Below are positions 1 through 13,867 of a stretch of DNA of 64,000 nucleotides, in pieces. The DNA lies in assembly GCA_013365325.1 (NCBI GenBank), contig JABVXV010000055.1, positions 186,001 through 250,000 on the forward strand, given 5' to 3'. The stretch comes from Dipetalonema caudispina (Eukaryota > Nematoda > Chromadorea > Rhabditida > Onchocercidae). The translations under genes and the position numbers were made by a program. A model generated the notes under the pieces. That model saw nothing but the letters and a program-made list of their open reading frames with translations. It was not told where the DNA came from and searched no databases. Every line of letters begins with the position of its first letter. The first letter of the stretch is position 1.

Positions 1-198
1 TTGTATATAAATACATCGTCACATAGTAATAAATTTAGTTTACTTATATTGTTTATTGCTTAACAAATAAGCTTTTTAAATAGATAAATTACATTGGAAC
101 AACAAAATAAAAAGGAAAAGAAAATTATATCTTTTCTGCATTTTTATCTGTAAAATTTTAAATATTGAAATTTGAATTGAATATGGAAAAATGCATAC

Positions 199-3100
199 TT
201 CCTACATCAAGATTAATTACTCCTGAGTCACGTCCAGCTAAATTTTTTGCAACACATGTGTACGATCCGGCATCAGAATCTTGTACTCCCTGAAGAACAA
301 ATTAGACAGTTACATCACCATACGGGTGCAACAAACATTACTTTCATGACGATACTTCTTTAGAGATATAAAAAAGAAAAATACCTGAATCGTGAGTTTG
401 TTTTGGTCAATAGTAATATACTTGTAACTTCGAACTTCACGTCCTCCACGAAACCATGTAATTTTTGGCTTTGGATTCCCTTGCACTATCTTAATAAAAT
501 AACACGTTGAAAAAGTATGAATTTAAAAGCAAACATTTAAGCACATTGGTTCAATTTAAATAAAGTTAGCTTTTATCAATGTTGTAAACTTCGATAAATG
601 CGAAGAAATATCTTACGATACATTCCAACGTAACACGATCTCCTCTACCAATCATCTGTCGATCACGTATGACACGAATTTTTGGAGGTGCTGCAGAATT
701 TATTTTCAAATATCATGTCTATTTTCACGTTTAAGTCATAAAATATACTTCAAAATGTTCATAAACTGAATTTTTGCAGTATAAAGCTAAGATATTGCTA
801 TAGTTAGCACCATTAGCTTCCATTTATTAAATGGATTATAAATAGAAAACAATAATCATTCAACTACCACCAAATTTATTTTGGAAAATTTATCTAAACA
901 GTACTTGATACTTGTGCAACTGTACTATCTGCATGAGTACCGGCAACATTACTTGCACGACATTCGTATATTCCAGCATCAGCTTCTGTTGTTCGTTGCA
1001 CAATTAGATCATCTAACGACAAAATTATTTTCATTGATTTATTTTAAGTAAATTCTCACGTGGTATAATTCCCACATTTTCGCTGACCTTACAAATGTTT
1101 CAACTTTTTGTAAATTTTGATAGAAATACAAAGTGAAAGTTTTAGATAAATTGCTCATGTGATATAATTACTATAATTTTCACATATTCTCTAATTTTAC
1201 AAATGTTTCAACTTTTTGTAAATTTCGATAGAAAATGATCAGAACAAACACAAACATTTGTAAGTGATGTAGTATTTTTGATGATCTGGAATGATTCGGC
1301 GTCCTTTAAAATACCAATTTGGTTCCGGAGGCATATCACCTAAAACATTATTTTTTATTAATTACAATACTTCAAGCTACTAAATTGAACATTTTTTTTT
1401 TTGCAAATAGTTGATTTTAAAAAAAAAATTTAAATAGAACATGAAAATTTTAGGTAAATTACTCACGCGATATAATCACTATAATTTTCACATTTTCTCT
1501 GTCCTTACAAATGTTTCATTTAATTGTTAACTTAATTTGTCCGGAATAAACTTGAATTAATTGTACTTTATCATGGAACTTTTTAAACGATGCCTACCAT
1601 CAACGGAACAGGAAACGTTAAATGATTGTCCACGTATGAAATACAACTGTTTTGGTTTGACGTGAACTTTGGGAGCTTCCAAAACACGCAAATGCATGAC
1701 AGCTTCAGCACGACCTCCTGTTGTTTGTACACGACAACGATAAATACCTGCATCTTGCATGTTCACGTCACTAATCATCAAGGTACCATTAGCGTATAAA
1801 CGCTGCAACCAATTATTTGGATTAATTAGTGAAGCTACTTTGTCCATAAAAGATAATATGATAAGTTCACATCTAAAATGTAAAGATAATTAAAAATCAA
1901 TCTGAAAATCTTTCCACAATGAAAAATATTGTTTGTTCATTATCTTACATTGATGAAGGATCATTACCTGTGACCTAACATTGGTATAATTTAAAAGAGT
2001 AATACCGTTTTAGCCGTATTATCAATCACTGAATCTTTTTTCAGCCACTGAATTTTGGCGTTTAAATTCTGAGTGCGACAATGCAAAAATGCTAAACCTC
2101 CTCGTGCCACTGATTCATTTCGAATGAATGTGATCTCAGGCGCTGGTTCTAAAATTTTTTAGAAAGGATGAATTTAAAAAATTAAAAGAAGAACATGAAA
2201 CAGTTGGAAATCTATCAATGAGAAGCAAATGAAGAGGAAAACTCTGTGATAGGGTCAGTATGACTTCATGATATTGGCAGATTGAAATTGGTTAAAGGTT
2301 AGGTGCAGTGATCGGTGAATAGCTTAAAATATTTTACGATCACTATCATTACGACTCGTCTCCTTGTACAATAATTACTGCATAGACAGATATTTTGGCC
2401 TATTCAATAAATAAAATAAGGATTTTTTGTTAAACTTGGCCAAAATTTGGTATCCCAGCTGTTTATGATTTATTTCCTCGTAACTGATACGATAAAGGCG
2501 AGTAAAGAAGTAGGCCGACATTTTTAGATGTAATTAACACAACAAATTAAATTATAAAAAATGGTTTTATTCAAATTTAAATGAAAATTAAATGAAATAA
2601 AGAAGATTGAAGGAAAAAAAAATCGGACATAACCTTCTGTTTCGAGAAATGTGGTAACAGTATGATTTCCAGAGGAGCTAATAACCACACAATGATATTC
2701 GCCACGATCTTGTGGGGTAATTGCTTGAAAAGTCCAAACAGATGTATCCGAATATCTATCAAATTAAATTTATTGTGGCATTTCTTAATGGATTATAAAT
2801 TACTAAGATTATTCGATTATTTCAAGAGAAATAAAATGAGATAAATTTTAATATAACCATATGAAAAAATAAACTTACGGATAGAAAAGTGGTTCACCGA
2901 GTTGCTTATTAGCTTTATACCAGTAAAGTGTAAATTCACCCTTTGAAACCACTGAACATGTCAAATTGAACGGTTGTGAAACGATTGCTGTCATACGATC
3001 AGCCATATATGCTCTAGGTGAAATATACCGTAAATGTTTTAAAAGATGAATTGCCGAAATAAATCATCAGTAATTGCAACAAAAGAAATTTATTTCTTGA

Positions 3101-6100
3101 ATTTCAATAGAAAGGATGTATTCCTCATACCTTGGTCCAGTGGTCTGGACAGCTGAGATTGCAGTAGGAGCGATCCGTTGAAATTCATAGGATCGATCAT
3201 CTTCACCTTTCACACGAACAAAAAACAATCCACGTGGTGGTACAAATGGTCCAATGTAGTATAAATAAGGATTCTGCATATGTATCGTAGCTGGTTTGGA
3301 GAACAATTCTTTGCCATAGTAATCTACCAGTGAAATTTCAAGTACAATACCTGGTGCGGTTAATCCTTTCATATTCACGATCAAATAGGTATTTTGATGA
3401 GCAATTGGACGTGGATGTGACTGAAAAATGTTTGATGCAACATTTTTAAAGGTTAATTTCATACTGATTTCACAGTCTGAAATGATTGGAAATTCAGAAT
3501 TAAGGAAAACTTTTAATTAGAATAATTTTTACACTTACCAATTCCATTTTATCGACTAATTTCACCACAAAACCGTATTTGAAATCAATAGCACCGTGAC
3601 CAAGCACCCGTAAAGTATGTTTCAAACGACTTGATGTGCGTATTTTCCAAATTCCAGGCATAGGATTCCGAATTCGGATCAATTTAATATTGTTCAAATC
3701 AATGGAACCACTTTCATTGCTGAGTTGAGCTCGATCTACTCGTGTACCTATTTCATTTTCTTCTATTATTTTACGCCATAATTATTTTTAAAGTGAGCAA
3801 CTGCTGTTTTATGCTTTAAATCTAAATAGTTGATGCGTATAATTAGGTTAATATTATTGCAAGTGAATTATTTTGAAGTAAAAATCAAATTTTCCCATTA
3901 TTTTTTAAATCCAAGGTAGCGATCCTATTAAATGAAATGTTTAACATTTGCAAATTACCTTTAGGATCAATTAAGCTAAAATCCAGATAACTTTCTTCAT
4001 CCTTATCTCCTGATAACGATACCGTTAATTCAGTAAGTAACCTATCAACAGGTATCCGACATAGAAAGGTACCACTGCGGTCTCTAACTTCATATACAAT
4101 ATGGACCTGAAAATTTTATGAATTTTCCTAAATATGATAGTCAGATTTCTTTTTTAAGATAAATATTCATTGAAGAACTGAAAGCAAATTAAAATGTATA
4201 ATTTCGAGATAAGAACTTTTCAATCTTAAAATCAGCTATTCGTAAAATTGCACTTGAAGAAGTTATGTAAGCGATTCATTATTATTCGTAAATTCTAATA
4301 TAATTGAGAAAAAAATGAATAAAAAAGACTTTTTAATTTGAAAAAAAAAAAAATTTAACTTCAAGAAATAACCTTTTTAAAGGTGATAGAATGGCGAACA
4401 TAATTGAGTACTTTATTGATATCCGTTTTCTCCAAATGAAATACTTGTCCAAAACTAACAGCAGCTATTTTTTCATAACATTGAAAACCAGGATGTGTAC
4501 GATTGTTACAATCTCCTGTCATCACAAACACTACCTTAATATGAATCAAATAACTAATGAGTTAATTAATATTGGTCAAATTAAATAAGTAAGTAAATCA
4601 GTAAATCTTATCAAAACAAAAATGCTTTCTCTCCACAACTAGATTGTAATTTTTTTCAACTATAAATGAAAAATTAATTAAAGCAAATTTGGATTTCCTT
4701 GTATACTTCCGATGATATCATTGAGCTTTTCAATATATCAATGAAAAAAGATGAATGACATGAATCATCTTCTGTTGCTTCTTTTTTTTTTTCTTCTAAT
4801 TAATCTTCAAAACAACTCCCACTAATTTTTTTGACAATTTTAGAAAGTACAAATGGAATTCAGAAATATATCCGGTAATGTATGAATGGTTGTTTCTTTT
4901 CATCAATCATCACACACAAAAAAAAAAAAAACAGTCCTTTCATAACAAAATACAACTGTCGTAATGTGTAGTAATATCAATTCGGTTCAAAAAAAAATCT
5001 ATAAGGTCTTTTTGTAGGCTCATATTTTGGATTATTGAAAAATTTTTGCTTAGTTTAATCTGTAGGAAATTTTCCTTGATTTAACCTAAGAAAACTTACC
5101 GAACTTTGCTTTTCTTGAATCAAATTTATGATCTGATCCTCTAAATGATAGTCTTTAGCTCGTGCATCAGTGAACACATATATAAATGATGCAGGCAATG
5201 AGGCTTTCAAGGCCAATTGAATGCCTGAAAATATTTGAGAATCTAGCTAATAAGTATTAGATTTAATTTTTGCTTATTAAGAACTTATTAATTTCATTCG
5301 TTAATTATATTTCATGCGAGCCAATCATCAAATTATTCAAATCTTTAATATTAAATTCATGTTGAATTTCTTTTTTTTTTCGCCTAGATTACTTTCTTAG
5401 AAATATTACATTTGCAGCTATGAACAACTCCAAAGTTAAGTAAACAAACCGCTAAGTGTCATTTCGGGGCAATCTCCTCCACCAACTACGTGTACTGAGT
5501 TAAGATGCCTTTGGAAAGTTCTCGGATCAGTCGTAGAAAACACTGGCCCAACTCCTGTAATTTCATTTATGTTAAATCAAGGAAAATTTTCTAAAATTTA
5601 AAAGATAGTAAATAAATTATCTTCTTAGTAAGTGCTTTCAAATTATGTGATATCTCTTACAATCATTAATACTAAAACAATTTGTAGCTAAAAATTGATT
5701 AAGCTGTCTACAATGAATGGTGCATTGCTTATATCTTATCACTGATAAAGAATTAATGATGAAAGATATTCTTATGCATCTCACCAATGTGAAATGGATG
5801 TAAGAATGTGATAGGAATAAATTTAAATTTTAGAAGTTAAAATGAAGAATTAGACCGAACGATATGTGCTCAGTTACCTGTCTCTAATTCATAAATTACT
5901 GAGAATGTTAATGAATTGCAAATGAACTTTAGAAAATACTAATATAGAAATTTAAAACCTTAAGAGCTAATTTTTGATTCCATTCAATATCTTTTCCTAT
6001 ATTTTTTAAACAAACAATTATTTTCCGTTAAAATTTTTGATTTTTGTTATAAAATCTACCTGAACTATTCAGTTATATCAAATATCTAACATTTCACATT

Positions 6101-6661
6101 CTTTTTTGCACACTTAGATAAGTCAAATTATGATAAACGATTTAAATTTTGTTAAATTATCCAATTTTTAGTGTAAATATCATTCTCTATGTTCGTGATC
6201 ACTGAATGTCACTTTTCTGATTTTCTTAAATTTGAACCAATTGTCATCATTTGATATGTAAGAGTTTTTGAGTGTAAAATTATTGCTCCCAAATATCATG
6301 TTGTGATATTGTTTTATCTTAATTATTTAATTACAATATATTTGAGAACTTTTTTTTTTTTCTGCAATAAATAATGAAAAGAATTACTGGGATCATGAAA
6401 AGGTACGTAGACATAATTGTATATAAGTTTTTCACGTTGTTTGAGTACAGTATCAAGGATTTTTTTTGCACCATCTTGCACTTGAATTAAATCATCATTC
6501 ATTGATCCAGTAGTATCGAATACAAATGTTAACGAAGATGTACCAGGTGGTGCAACTTTTTCATGAGTACCATGTACTAATACTGATGATATATCATGAT
6601 GACAATAAAATATTAGTAGAAATTGTACGATAACAACAGGACGACTTAATATATGCACCAT
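199..6661 (-). CDS. him-4: Hemicentin, N-terminal part (VWA + 4 Ig domains; 3' end beyond window)
   Basis: Secreted extracellular-matrix protein that organises basement-membrane linkages. Exons, 5' to 3': 6661-6388, 5554-5450, 5224-5100, 4534-4373, 4106-3959, 3747-3539, 3420-3131, 3013-2879, 2755-2634, 2148-2006, 1802-1598, 1339-1256, 1012-905, 690-617, 489-385, 289-199. They join in frame to about 793 residues. Residues 1-26 look like a signal peptide. The VWA domain carries the MIDAS-type motif DTTGSM (D49) and [10 protein letters not shown] (D146). A hemicentin-type linker follows ([29 protein letters not shown]), then four I-set Ig domains with paired Cys and the DxGxYxC signature ([31 protein letters not shown]). 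Domain order matches hemicentin over its whole visible length. Full hemicentins have dozens of Ig domains, so most of the gene lies left of base 1. The 1256/1012, 905/690 and 199 junctions are the least certain. Confidence 0.93.
1047..1526. repeat. Three diverged copies of a 75-95 base block in hemicentin introns
   Basis: Copies lie at about 1047-1129, 1143-1237 and 1452-1526. All share the plus-strand order TCACG(T)G(G/A)TATAAT, a CACATTTTC-like stretch, TTACAAATGTTTCA and, in the first two, ACTTTTTGTAAATTT. They flank the exon at 1339-1256. On the minus strand copies 1 and 3 each read as a short GTAAG-to-GTGAG interval that resembles a tiny exon. Confidence 0.75.
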
Positions 6662-6704
6662 GAAGTTTATCTTTTCTGCTCTTACAAATGCAACTCCAAT
6701 TTTC

Positions 6705-6706
6705 CT
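6705..6706 (-). promoter_or_regulatory. Splice acceptor just upstream of hemicentin ATG (probable spliced-leader site)
   Basis: On the minus strand a TTTTCCAG acceptor ends at 6705, leaving a 43-base leader before the ATG at 6661. A cis-spliced 5' UTR exon is the alternative. Confidence 0.45.
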
Positions 6707-9700
6707 GGAAAATACAAATTTGTAAAATTTTGTTAAATTATTTTCAATAAATGTTGAAATGAGTTAAGTTGATGGTAAAAATTTATAGTTTAAAAAAAAA
6801 TATTTAACGAAAGCATACTTAATATTATCTTATTTTAATTATTAAACTTTAAATTACAATCATTGGCTTATCAATGAGTTATGTTTCATTCGCTATGAAT
6901 TAAATAATTATATCTAAAAAATAAATGATGGTCGAATTCGAAAAATTGAAAAATAACTTTTGTCACTTAGCTCATTGCAAAAATATATCTCCTCTTGCTA
7001 ACTAATCATTGATTCTTTAACCAACAGTAAATTGCGCCGCTCAGAATTCTTTTCAAATTTTTATTGATTTTACTCATGAACAGAAAACAACTAGCTAACA
7101 TTTTCCAGCTAATTAGTTTCTGGAATTGTATCGTTGAAATCTCATTCTCAAAAAGTATAAAACTATCCTGTCAGTCTCAAAATGATGCAAGTATTTGAAA
7201 AAAAAAAAAAGAAAAAAAGAATTAAAACAAAGTTCAAAATACTAATATATTTGTAAATTAATATTCGTCAAAAATTTCAACCAAAAATGTCCACTTAATC
7301 GTTGCATGAATCGATAAAAGACAAAAAAAGATCAAAATTAGCTCATCACTGATTAGCCTTTTTACTCATTCATTAATTTTCAACGAAAGCGTAATATGTA
7401 TACATTTATTAGTTCATCAGTTAATAAAAGGTGATGAAATAAAAAGAGCGCGGAGCGATGAATTAGAAATTTATGCCTTATAAATCAAAAATTTTTAAAT
7501 AATTTAGTGCGCTGAAGGTATATCAACAATTAACAGATCGTTTAATTTTAACTTTGAAAAAGCGCTTCTTTGACAAGAGCAAATATCACATTACAATTTG
7601 GTTATTTTCGAGAATTTAAGAGTTGAAAGTGACTAGTGAAAATGATTGAGAAGTATTAGGGGTGCATTCGATCTTTATTCACAAAAAGTTCAAGAGAAAC
7701 TTGATCACTTCCCGAATTATCAATCTGATCAATTATCCGTAAAATTATCATATAACTTCTAAAGTAAGCTAATATATATGCATCGTATCATTAATGCCTG
7801 CTTAATCTTGTTATGAGACGTTTTGAGATTTTAATTATCTAGAAAGGATAATCTTTGTACACTTCCAAGAAAAGAATTTGCAAAGTTTTAATTGTTTGTT
7901 TGCAAGTATATGCATGAAATACATTTGCATGTACATGCAATTAGCATGCAACAAACATTTACATAATACGAAAGTTGCACAAAAAAAAAAAAAGGTATAA
8001 AAAAGAGAAGCAAGCAAAAATGCAAAAAAGTTCTTTTACTCGAGTAGAGGAAAAATTTTAAGATCTCAATTACTTGAATTGGACTTTTTTAATTTTAATC
8101 TACATAAATTAAGCCATTTTAAGTCACTTAAGAACAATAATAACCAGCTGAAATAGACAACAGTAAATGATAAATATTTAAAAGATAAGACATATCATTG
8201 ATACAACATTTTCATAATTTATTCTGGTGTAAAACTTTAATTTATTTTAGAAAGTTTAACTTCGAAATGTCATCTATTTCACTAAGTTAATTTGAAAATT
8301 TCACTCTATCATAGTTCACTCTAATCAAATTTTACTCAATATGAACAAACAGAGTAATGTCACAATTAAGTAATAGTTTTAATCATAAAATAACTATCAA
8401 TTTGACACTGATAGTGAATGATCCAAAGCAGTCTTATCATTAAAAGCCTAATAATCGTACAAGACTAAACGAAACAATGTGACTAATAGCATTTTTAGTC
8501 TCTTATTGAGCCTATAATTCACTACACAGCCATGCTATTGTCTGGCCATGCAAACATATCGACAGCTACTTGTCTCGAAAAAACTTTGAATTAATTAAAT
8601 TCATAATTGAATTAGAGATAATATGTGAAAACGATAAAAAAAAAGGACATATTCATACAATGATAAATCTGCAAGAAAAAAGAATGAGTGCAAGAAAAAA
8701 AGAATGATCAGGTTATCAGGTTAAGAATCTGAGTTTTTCCGGATTGTAGTGCCTGATTGGCAGATTTGGACAAATGATCTCATAGCTTTTGTCACTTACT
8801 CTCCTTCTCTTTTACAGTAATATTCACACCAACATCAAAATGTTACATCGAACATTAGAATCTTAAAACCTTCAATCAATATCCCCTAGCTATTATGCCA
8901 TCTGTAAGCTTAATAATAAATTTACATGGATTATGTCAACTTTTCCATAGCTTTTCTTCCATAATATGCAAACTTTTTAGTTGCATAAATTAACAAACAA
9001 TGGATGAGATTTTTGAGAAATGAAACGCTTAGAAATTCCTGCAAATTGCAAGTTTATTACTATAGCATAAAGAAAAATGTAATAGATAATGAGAATCAAA
9101 CGATATTTTTTTTTAGTATATTCCAGACAATATGTAAACTTTTTAATTGCATAAATTAATAAACAGCAAAAAAAAAAAAAAAAAAAAGCAAAAAAAAAGA
9201 ATGGTAGCAGGATATGTTGATATGTATAGATTGAATTGGATAGGAAAGAGGAGAAACTTCATAATCTTGCCGTTCAACAATGTAGTATAGAAGTAACGGC
9301 TAAGTCATGTGTTCCCTTTCGAACAATTCTGTTTTAAAATCTTATCGGGCCAATAGCTGTAACCCAATGATAAATGTTTTCTTCTGGCTAGTTCAACATT
9401 TTATTCATTTTATACAGACATACAAACATATATACAGACAGACAATAAATAGAAATTTGATCATTACTCAGAATTTCTCTGGCCGTAGTAAGAAGTTTCC
9501 TGAAACTTAGGAAAGTTTAAAAATTTAATTTATTGCAATGAATCATTGTTAAATTTTTTGTTTGTTTATCAATTTACAAAATATAATTGTTTATTTGTTT
9601 CTTTTTTTTTTTTTCATTTATGCTTATTTCTTTACTTGTTAATTGATTGGTTAATTAGTTGTTTGATTTATTGATTTATGTTAAATTGTTTTTATTTTTA

Positions 9701-10603
9701 TTTTCTATTCACTTATCTAACAATGAGTTTCTTTGTTTTTTCTTTTGATTACTTATTAAACTTATTGATTTACTAATTTATTGCTTACTTTGCATTGCTG
9801 TTTATTATTGTTTCTACACTTCGTAGTGTCATTCATTTAAACTCATTTTAATGAATTCATTTGCAAAAAAAATTTTTTTTTTCAGCATAAAATTGCTTAA
9901 TAGCAAAGAGTCAAACAATTAACAAAAGCTATTCATTTTATTTACTTCGTGGAAAAAAGATAAATACAATTCATTTTATGGGAAAATTATTTTTATATAA
10001 TTAATTTTTCTGTTCTTAACTCAAATAAAAAATTTTAATAATTTCGTTCGATTGCTCAATGAATGATATTATGAAATTAAAAAGGGATATATAATTAAAT
10101 TATGATAATTGTATATACAGTTGCAAAAAAGTAATGAGAGGGTAATAAAGGAAAAAAGGAAGAAAAAAAAAAAATAAACAAACAAAAAAATTTATACAAC
10201 GGAAACAAAGAAGCTGTTTTGTTTATTTTATCTAATTATTAAGATTTCATTGAAAATTTGTTATGTTTATAAAAACTTGAAAATGTATCTCTGTTTTTTT
10301 ACTAGAAAATTTTTTTCTTTCTTTTTGTAATCTTTGAATTCAATGATATTTGTATAATTTAAAGGTCACTTGAATGAGAAGTACAAGCCTTTTTAGATGT
10401 CATTTTTATAACAATACGCAAGATTTCTTGCATAAACCATATTCAAAATTTTCCATTAATTTGATTAGCTTTAGCATTAAATCGATAGCAGCGTACTGGT
10501 TAGAACAGGAATTATTATGAATGTATGAATTAGATATGAGATATTTACGTTAGACGTGAAAATGTAGACGTACGGAGATTTACATACATAGACAAAATAA
10601 AAT
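6707..10603. other. Intergenic, upstream of hemicentin
   Basis: A+T-rich DNA with several poly-A and poly-T runs (for example around 7198-7220, 9168-9187 and 9602-9614). I see no exon chain, RNA gene or transposon in it. It should hold the hemicentin promoter, but no specific element can be assigned. Confidence 0.6.
7925..7940. repeat. 16-base perfect palindrome TTGCATGTACATGCAA
   Basis: The palindrome is exact over 16 bases and is followed within 10 bases by a further GCATGC. It lies about 1.26 kb upstream of the hemicentin start. ATTTGCAT resembles a POU-factor octamer, but binding is speculative. Confidence 0.6.
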
Positions 10604-10912
10604 ATGCTTGTCAGTTCATTCAACTTTATCATCATTTCGATACTGTTATTTACAATCAAATTGTCCATTATTTTTCTTTCCAGGATAGAACCAGTAGACG
10701 TAGCACGTGAAGTGACTTACGTTTATGCTTTTTGCAGTATGTATCTATCTTATTCATTAGCTATTATTCATTTACAATTTCGTACATTTTGAGCATTTGA
10801 CCGCCTGTCGGTTTACACAAAACTCGACGAGAGAGTTGAAATTGAGCAAATTTATTTTTCGTACCTGTTGTTCTGTAGCATTGATTTGTTAGCTTTTATG
10901 ATGAAATTTTAG
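10604..10912 (+). CDS. Possible small two-exon membrane or secreted protein (unrecognised)
   Basis: Exons 10604-10736 and 10794-10912 join in frame (codon split a|ca) to an 83-residue protein. Residues 1-27 are strongly hydrophobic, like a signal anchor. The following stretch IEPVDVAREVTYVYAFC and the second-exon part FDRLSVYTKLDERVEIEQ are charged and look coding, and the C-terminus is hydrophobic again (YFSYLLFCSIDLLAF). The donor GTATGT is good; the acceptor CATTTTGAG is weak and the intron is only 57 bases. A good TTTCTTTCCAG acceptor at 10683 may instead mark the real start of an exon whose upstream partner I did not find. I recognise no family. It could also be a decayed gene piece or chance. 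Confidence 0.3.
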
Positions 10913-13867
10913 CACTGATAGAAATTCGATCCGATATAGATGAATATAATTAACCTTAAAGTATTTCATACATTTTTCATCTCCAAAATTATTTATTTAT
11001 TTCGTGCATAGTTCTATTTGTTGCAAACAAAATTTTATCAATGTTAGCAAAGTATATTTTAAAAAAGTTTTAAAAAATTGTAGCTCAAAGAGGATATGAC
11101 ATAGGGACAGAAAAAAAAATCGCTGAAGTGGAAGAAGTGCAGCTTTACTAATCATTAATTAATACCGATCAAGAATATATGATTGATTGATAGCGAAGAA
11201 TTAGTTCTAATTTGATGAAATGATTTTTGACAAAGAATATTTGATTTCATCTATCGTTTTCCTTTTTCTATGAGCTTTGTTATCATTATCTTTAACTTTC
11301 TTCTAAACTTCCTTAATTTACCTTTAAATTTATCCTAAGCAAACTCATTCAACAAACCACACTTTTTCACTTCATGAAAACTTAATTAACAAACTAACAA
11401 AATGTTTCGATCATTTACGAAATGTAAATATTGTATTCAAAGTGAAAAGTTATTTCACGCTATAATTATCAAAAAAAAGATCGATCGATACGTTGATCAA
11501 TTCATTACGCTAATTATTACCAAATGTTGCTTCATTTTTTTTTCCTTTTTCATCTTGTCGTGATGATTTCAATGCAAATTAATCTCGCTAATTAAAAATT
11601 ATTCTTGTAAATTAAATGTAAGGAAGAATTTCTAAAAATTTATTGCTTCTAATATCATCCATGGAAATATGTTTTTTTTTTTTCAGCGAAATTGATCATT
11701 AAATAGTACCTAAATTTAATGGTTAAAATAAGCAAAAGAAATAATAATTGGTTTTTCATTTTGCTATTAATTAATCTCTTTTTGGTTTATTTTATTTTTC
11801 ATTTATTTATTTTTCATTTTTTCCGAAACATTAAAAGAGACGAATATTTGACACAAATTTTGCTACCCTTTCAATTTTATTTACATGCAAAAGACAATAA
11901 GCTTAATTTTATAATTCAAACAAAAATTAAAGTTTATGTTATTAATGGATATGTCATTTATAACTAAAAAGTGATGATCAAATGATATCCCTCTAATCAT
12001 TAAAAAATACAAAGATCAGTTCAACTTCTATTTTGATTACTATCACTTTTGCTTCAAAAGTTTATAGTACCCATTTTATTCAACAATTTAATACTGCCTT
12101 CACTTATTATCATCTGTAACAAAAGCGCATTTGTTTCACATAATTCTAAAAAGCTCTTATATTTCATTAAAATGTTTAAAAATTTTCATATTTCAAATCG
12201 TTTAACTTTCAAATTCAAAACATTTCGGCTGCATCTGTATAAATATGAAAATGAGCATATTTTTGGTTTTTGAAGAGCTAGCATTAATCGTTACTATTGA
12301 AAATTTAACTTTAACTGCTAAGAAATTCACTTTTGGCAAATTTAGAGAAAATTTTTGAATGAAATCAAAGAACAGCAACAAATCAAACTTTAATAAATAA
12401 GCAGATTATTAATTACAATATTGATCTACAATGAAAGCCACATTGAATAAATTATGATATTAAGTTGCTATCGGATGATGACGAAAAAGATGAGTTCACA
12501 GTTGCAGTCAAATATAAGGTTAGTTGCCCTGAAGTATTGCATATTAATGTATACAAGGAGAGACAAGAGAGTATCTAATATAAATAAAATGTGACAAATT
12601 TGAGCCATATCAAAAATTGATTGATCTGTAAGAGTAATGTTTATTCATTCATTTCATCAATAATGATAATAAATGCTTTCAATAGGAAATTGTCTGTGTT
12701 GATTTTTTTGATTATTGACACTTTTAATCTTTTCATTTAAATCTAATTTAAAACTTGAATTTTTGAAAACATGCGGCACTATTATTCAAAATTCCGACAA
12801 ATAAAATATTTATATAGGCATTACTATCAGTGATAAATTTAACATCAATGCTGACATTAAAATTAATGAATAAAACTTCATCGAATAATTATCATTTTAT
12901 AAAGACGATAAATGAACATCATTATTTTACATTAAAATTGTTTATTTTTCTGATAAACTTTCTGGTAATGATTCCACATGTTTCGTTGTATCATCAGAAG
13001 GTAAAATCTATAATTGAAGATAAGAGATGAAATGAAATTAATTCAGATCGATTATATGTGACTTGAAGAATTTTGAAATTGATGAATTAATATAAATTAA
13101 CTTGAAATTTTGTTTTTCTTCTTGTTTTCTCTCTTATCAAATTTGATAGCTTAAAACGATACGTGAGAATGTCGCTAAACTTAATCTAAATTAATTATTG
13201 GTAATAGTTTAGCGAGAACAATTTTATAATTTTAGAAATTGTAACTTAGTATCGCTTTATGTTAGCTAAAAAGATAAATCAAGCGGAAATAATTTATAGG
13301 TATAATTACAAGTCTTCTTTTCCAGACCCTCAGGCATTTACGTCATTATAGTATTCTCGAATGGTCGAACAATTTTAATAACTTCAATGTGCAATGTCTA
13401 GACATGATGTCTTATGTTCTTAAAAATGATCATAAACGTAGTTTAAAACTTAAACGTCTTAAGTATCATAAACGTGATGTCTGAAAATTAGCGAACATCA
13501 TTTTACCGCACACTAATAAATTTATGAGTTTATCAGACATTGATAAGAAATGATAAAAATTTACTGGCAATGTATGAGAAGGTTGCGTATGGCCACATTT
13601 TAGAGATGCTGCTATAGGCTTAGGTTCGTTTTCATCTGTATTTACTTCATTTCAGATTTTCGAACTTATCAAATTGAAGGGAAAGTTAAATTTGAAAGTC
13701 AGAAATTTTGCTAAATTTTTGTTTTAATTGCTTATGCTTCTAATAATTCTTATTTTTTGACTAATATAAAATAAAATAAATCTTTCATTCCTTCTTTTTT
13801 TTGAGAAAATTTCAGTTATTTCAGCAAAGTTTTAGAAAAAAATTAAATTAAAATTTCTGATATAATA
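10913..13867. other. Intergenic
   Basis: A+T-rich sequence with scattered open frames of low-complexity composition (for example Phe- and Leu-rich at 11719-11967) that look like chance. A short direct repeat ATCATAAACGT occurs twice near 13428 and 13467. I see no supported gene. Confidence 0.55.
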
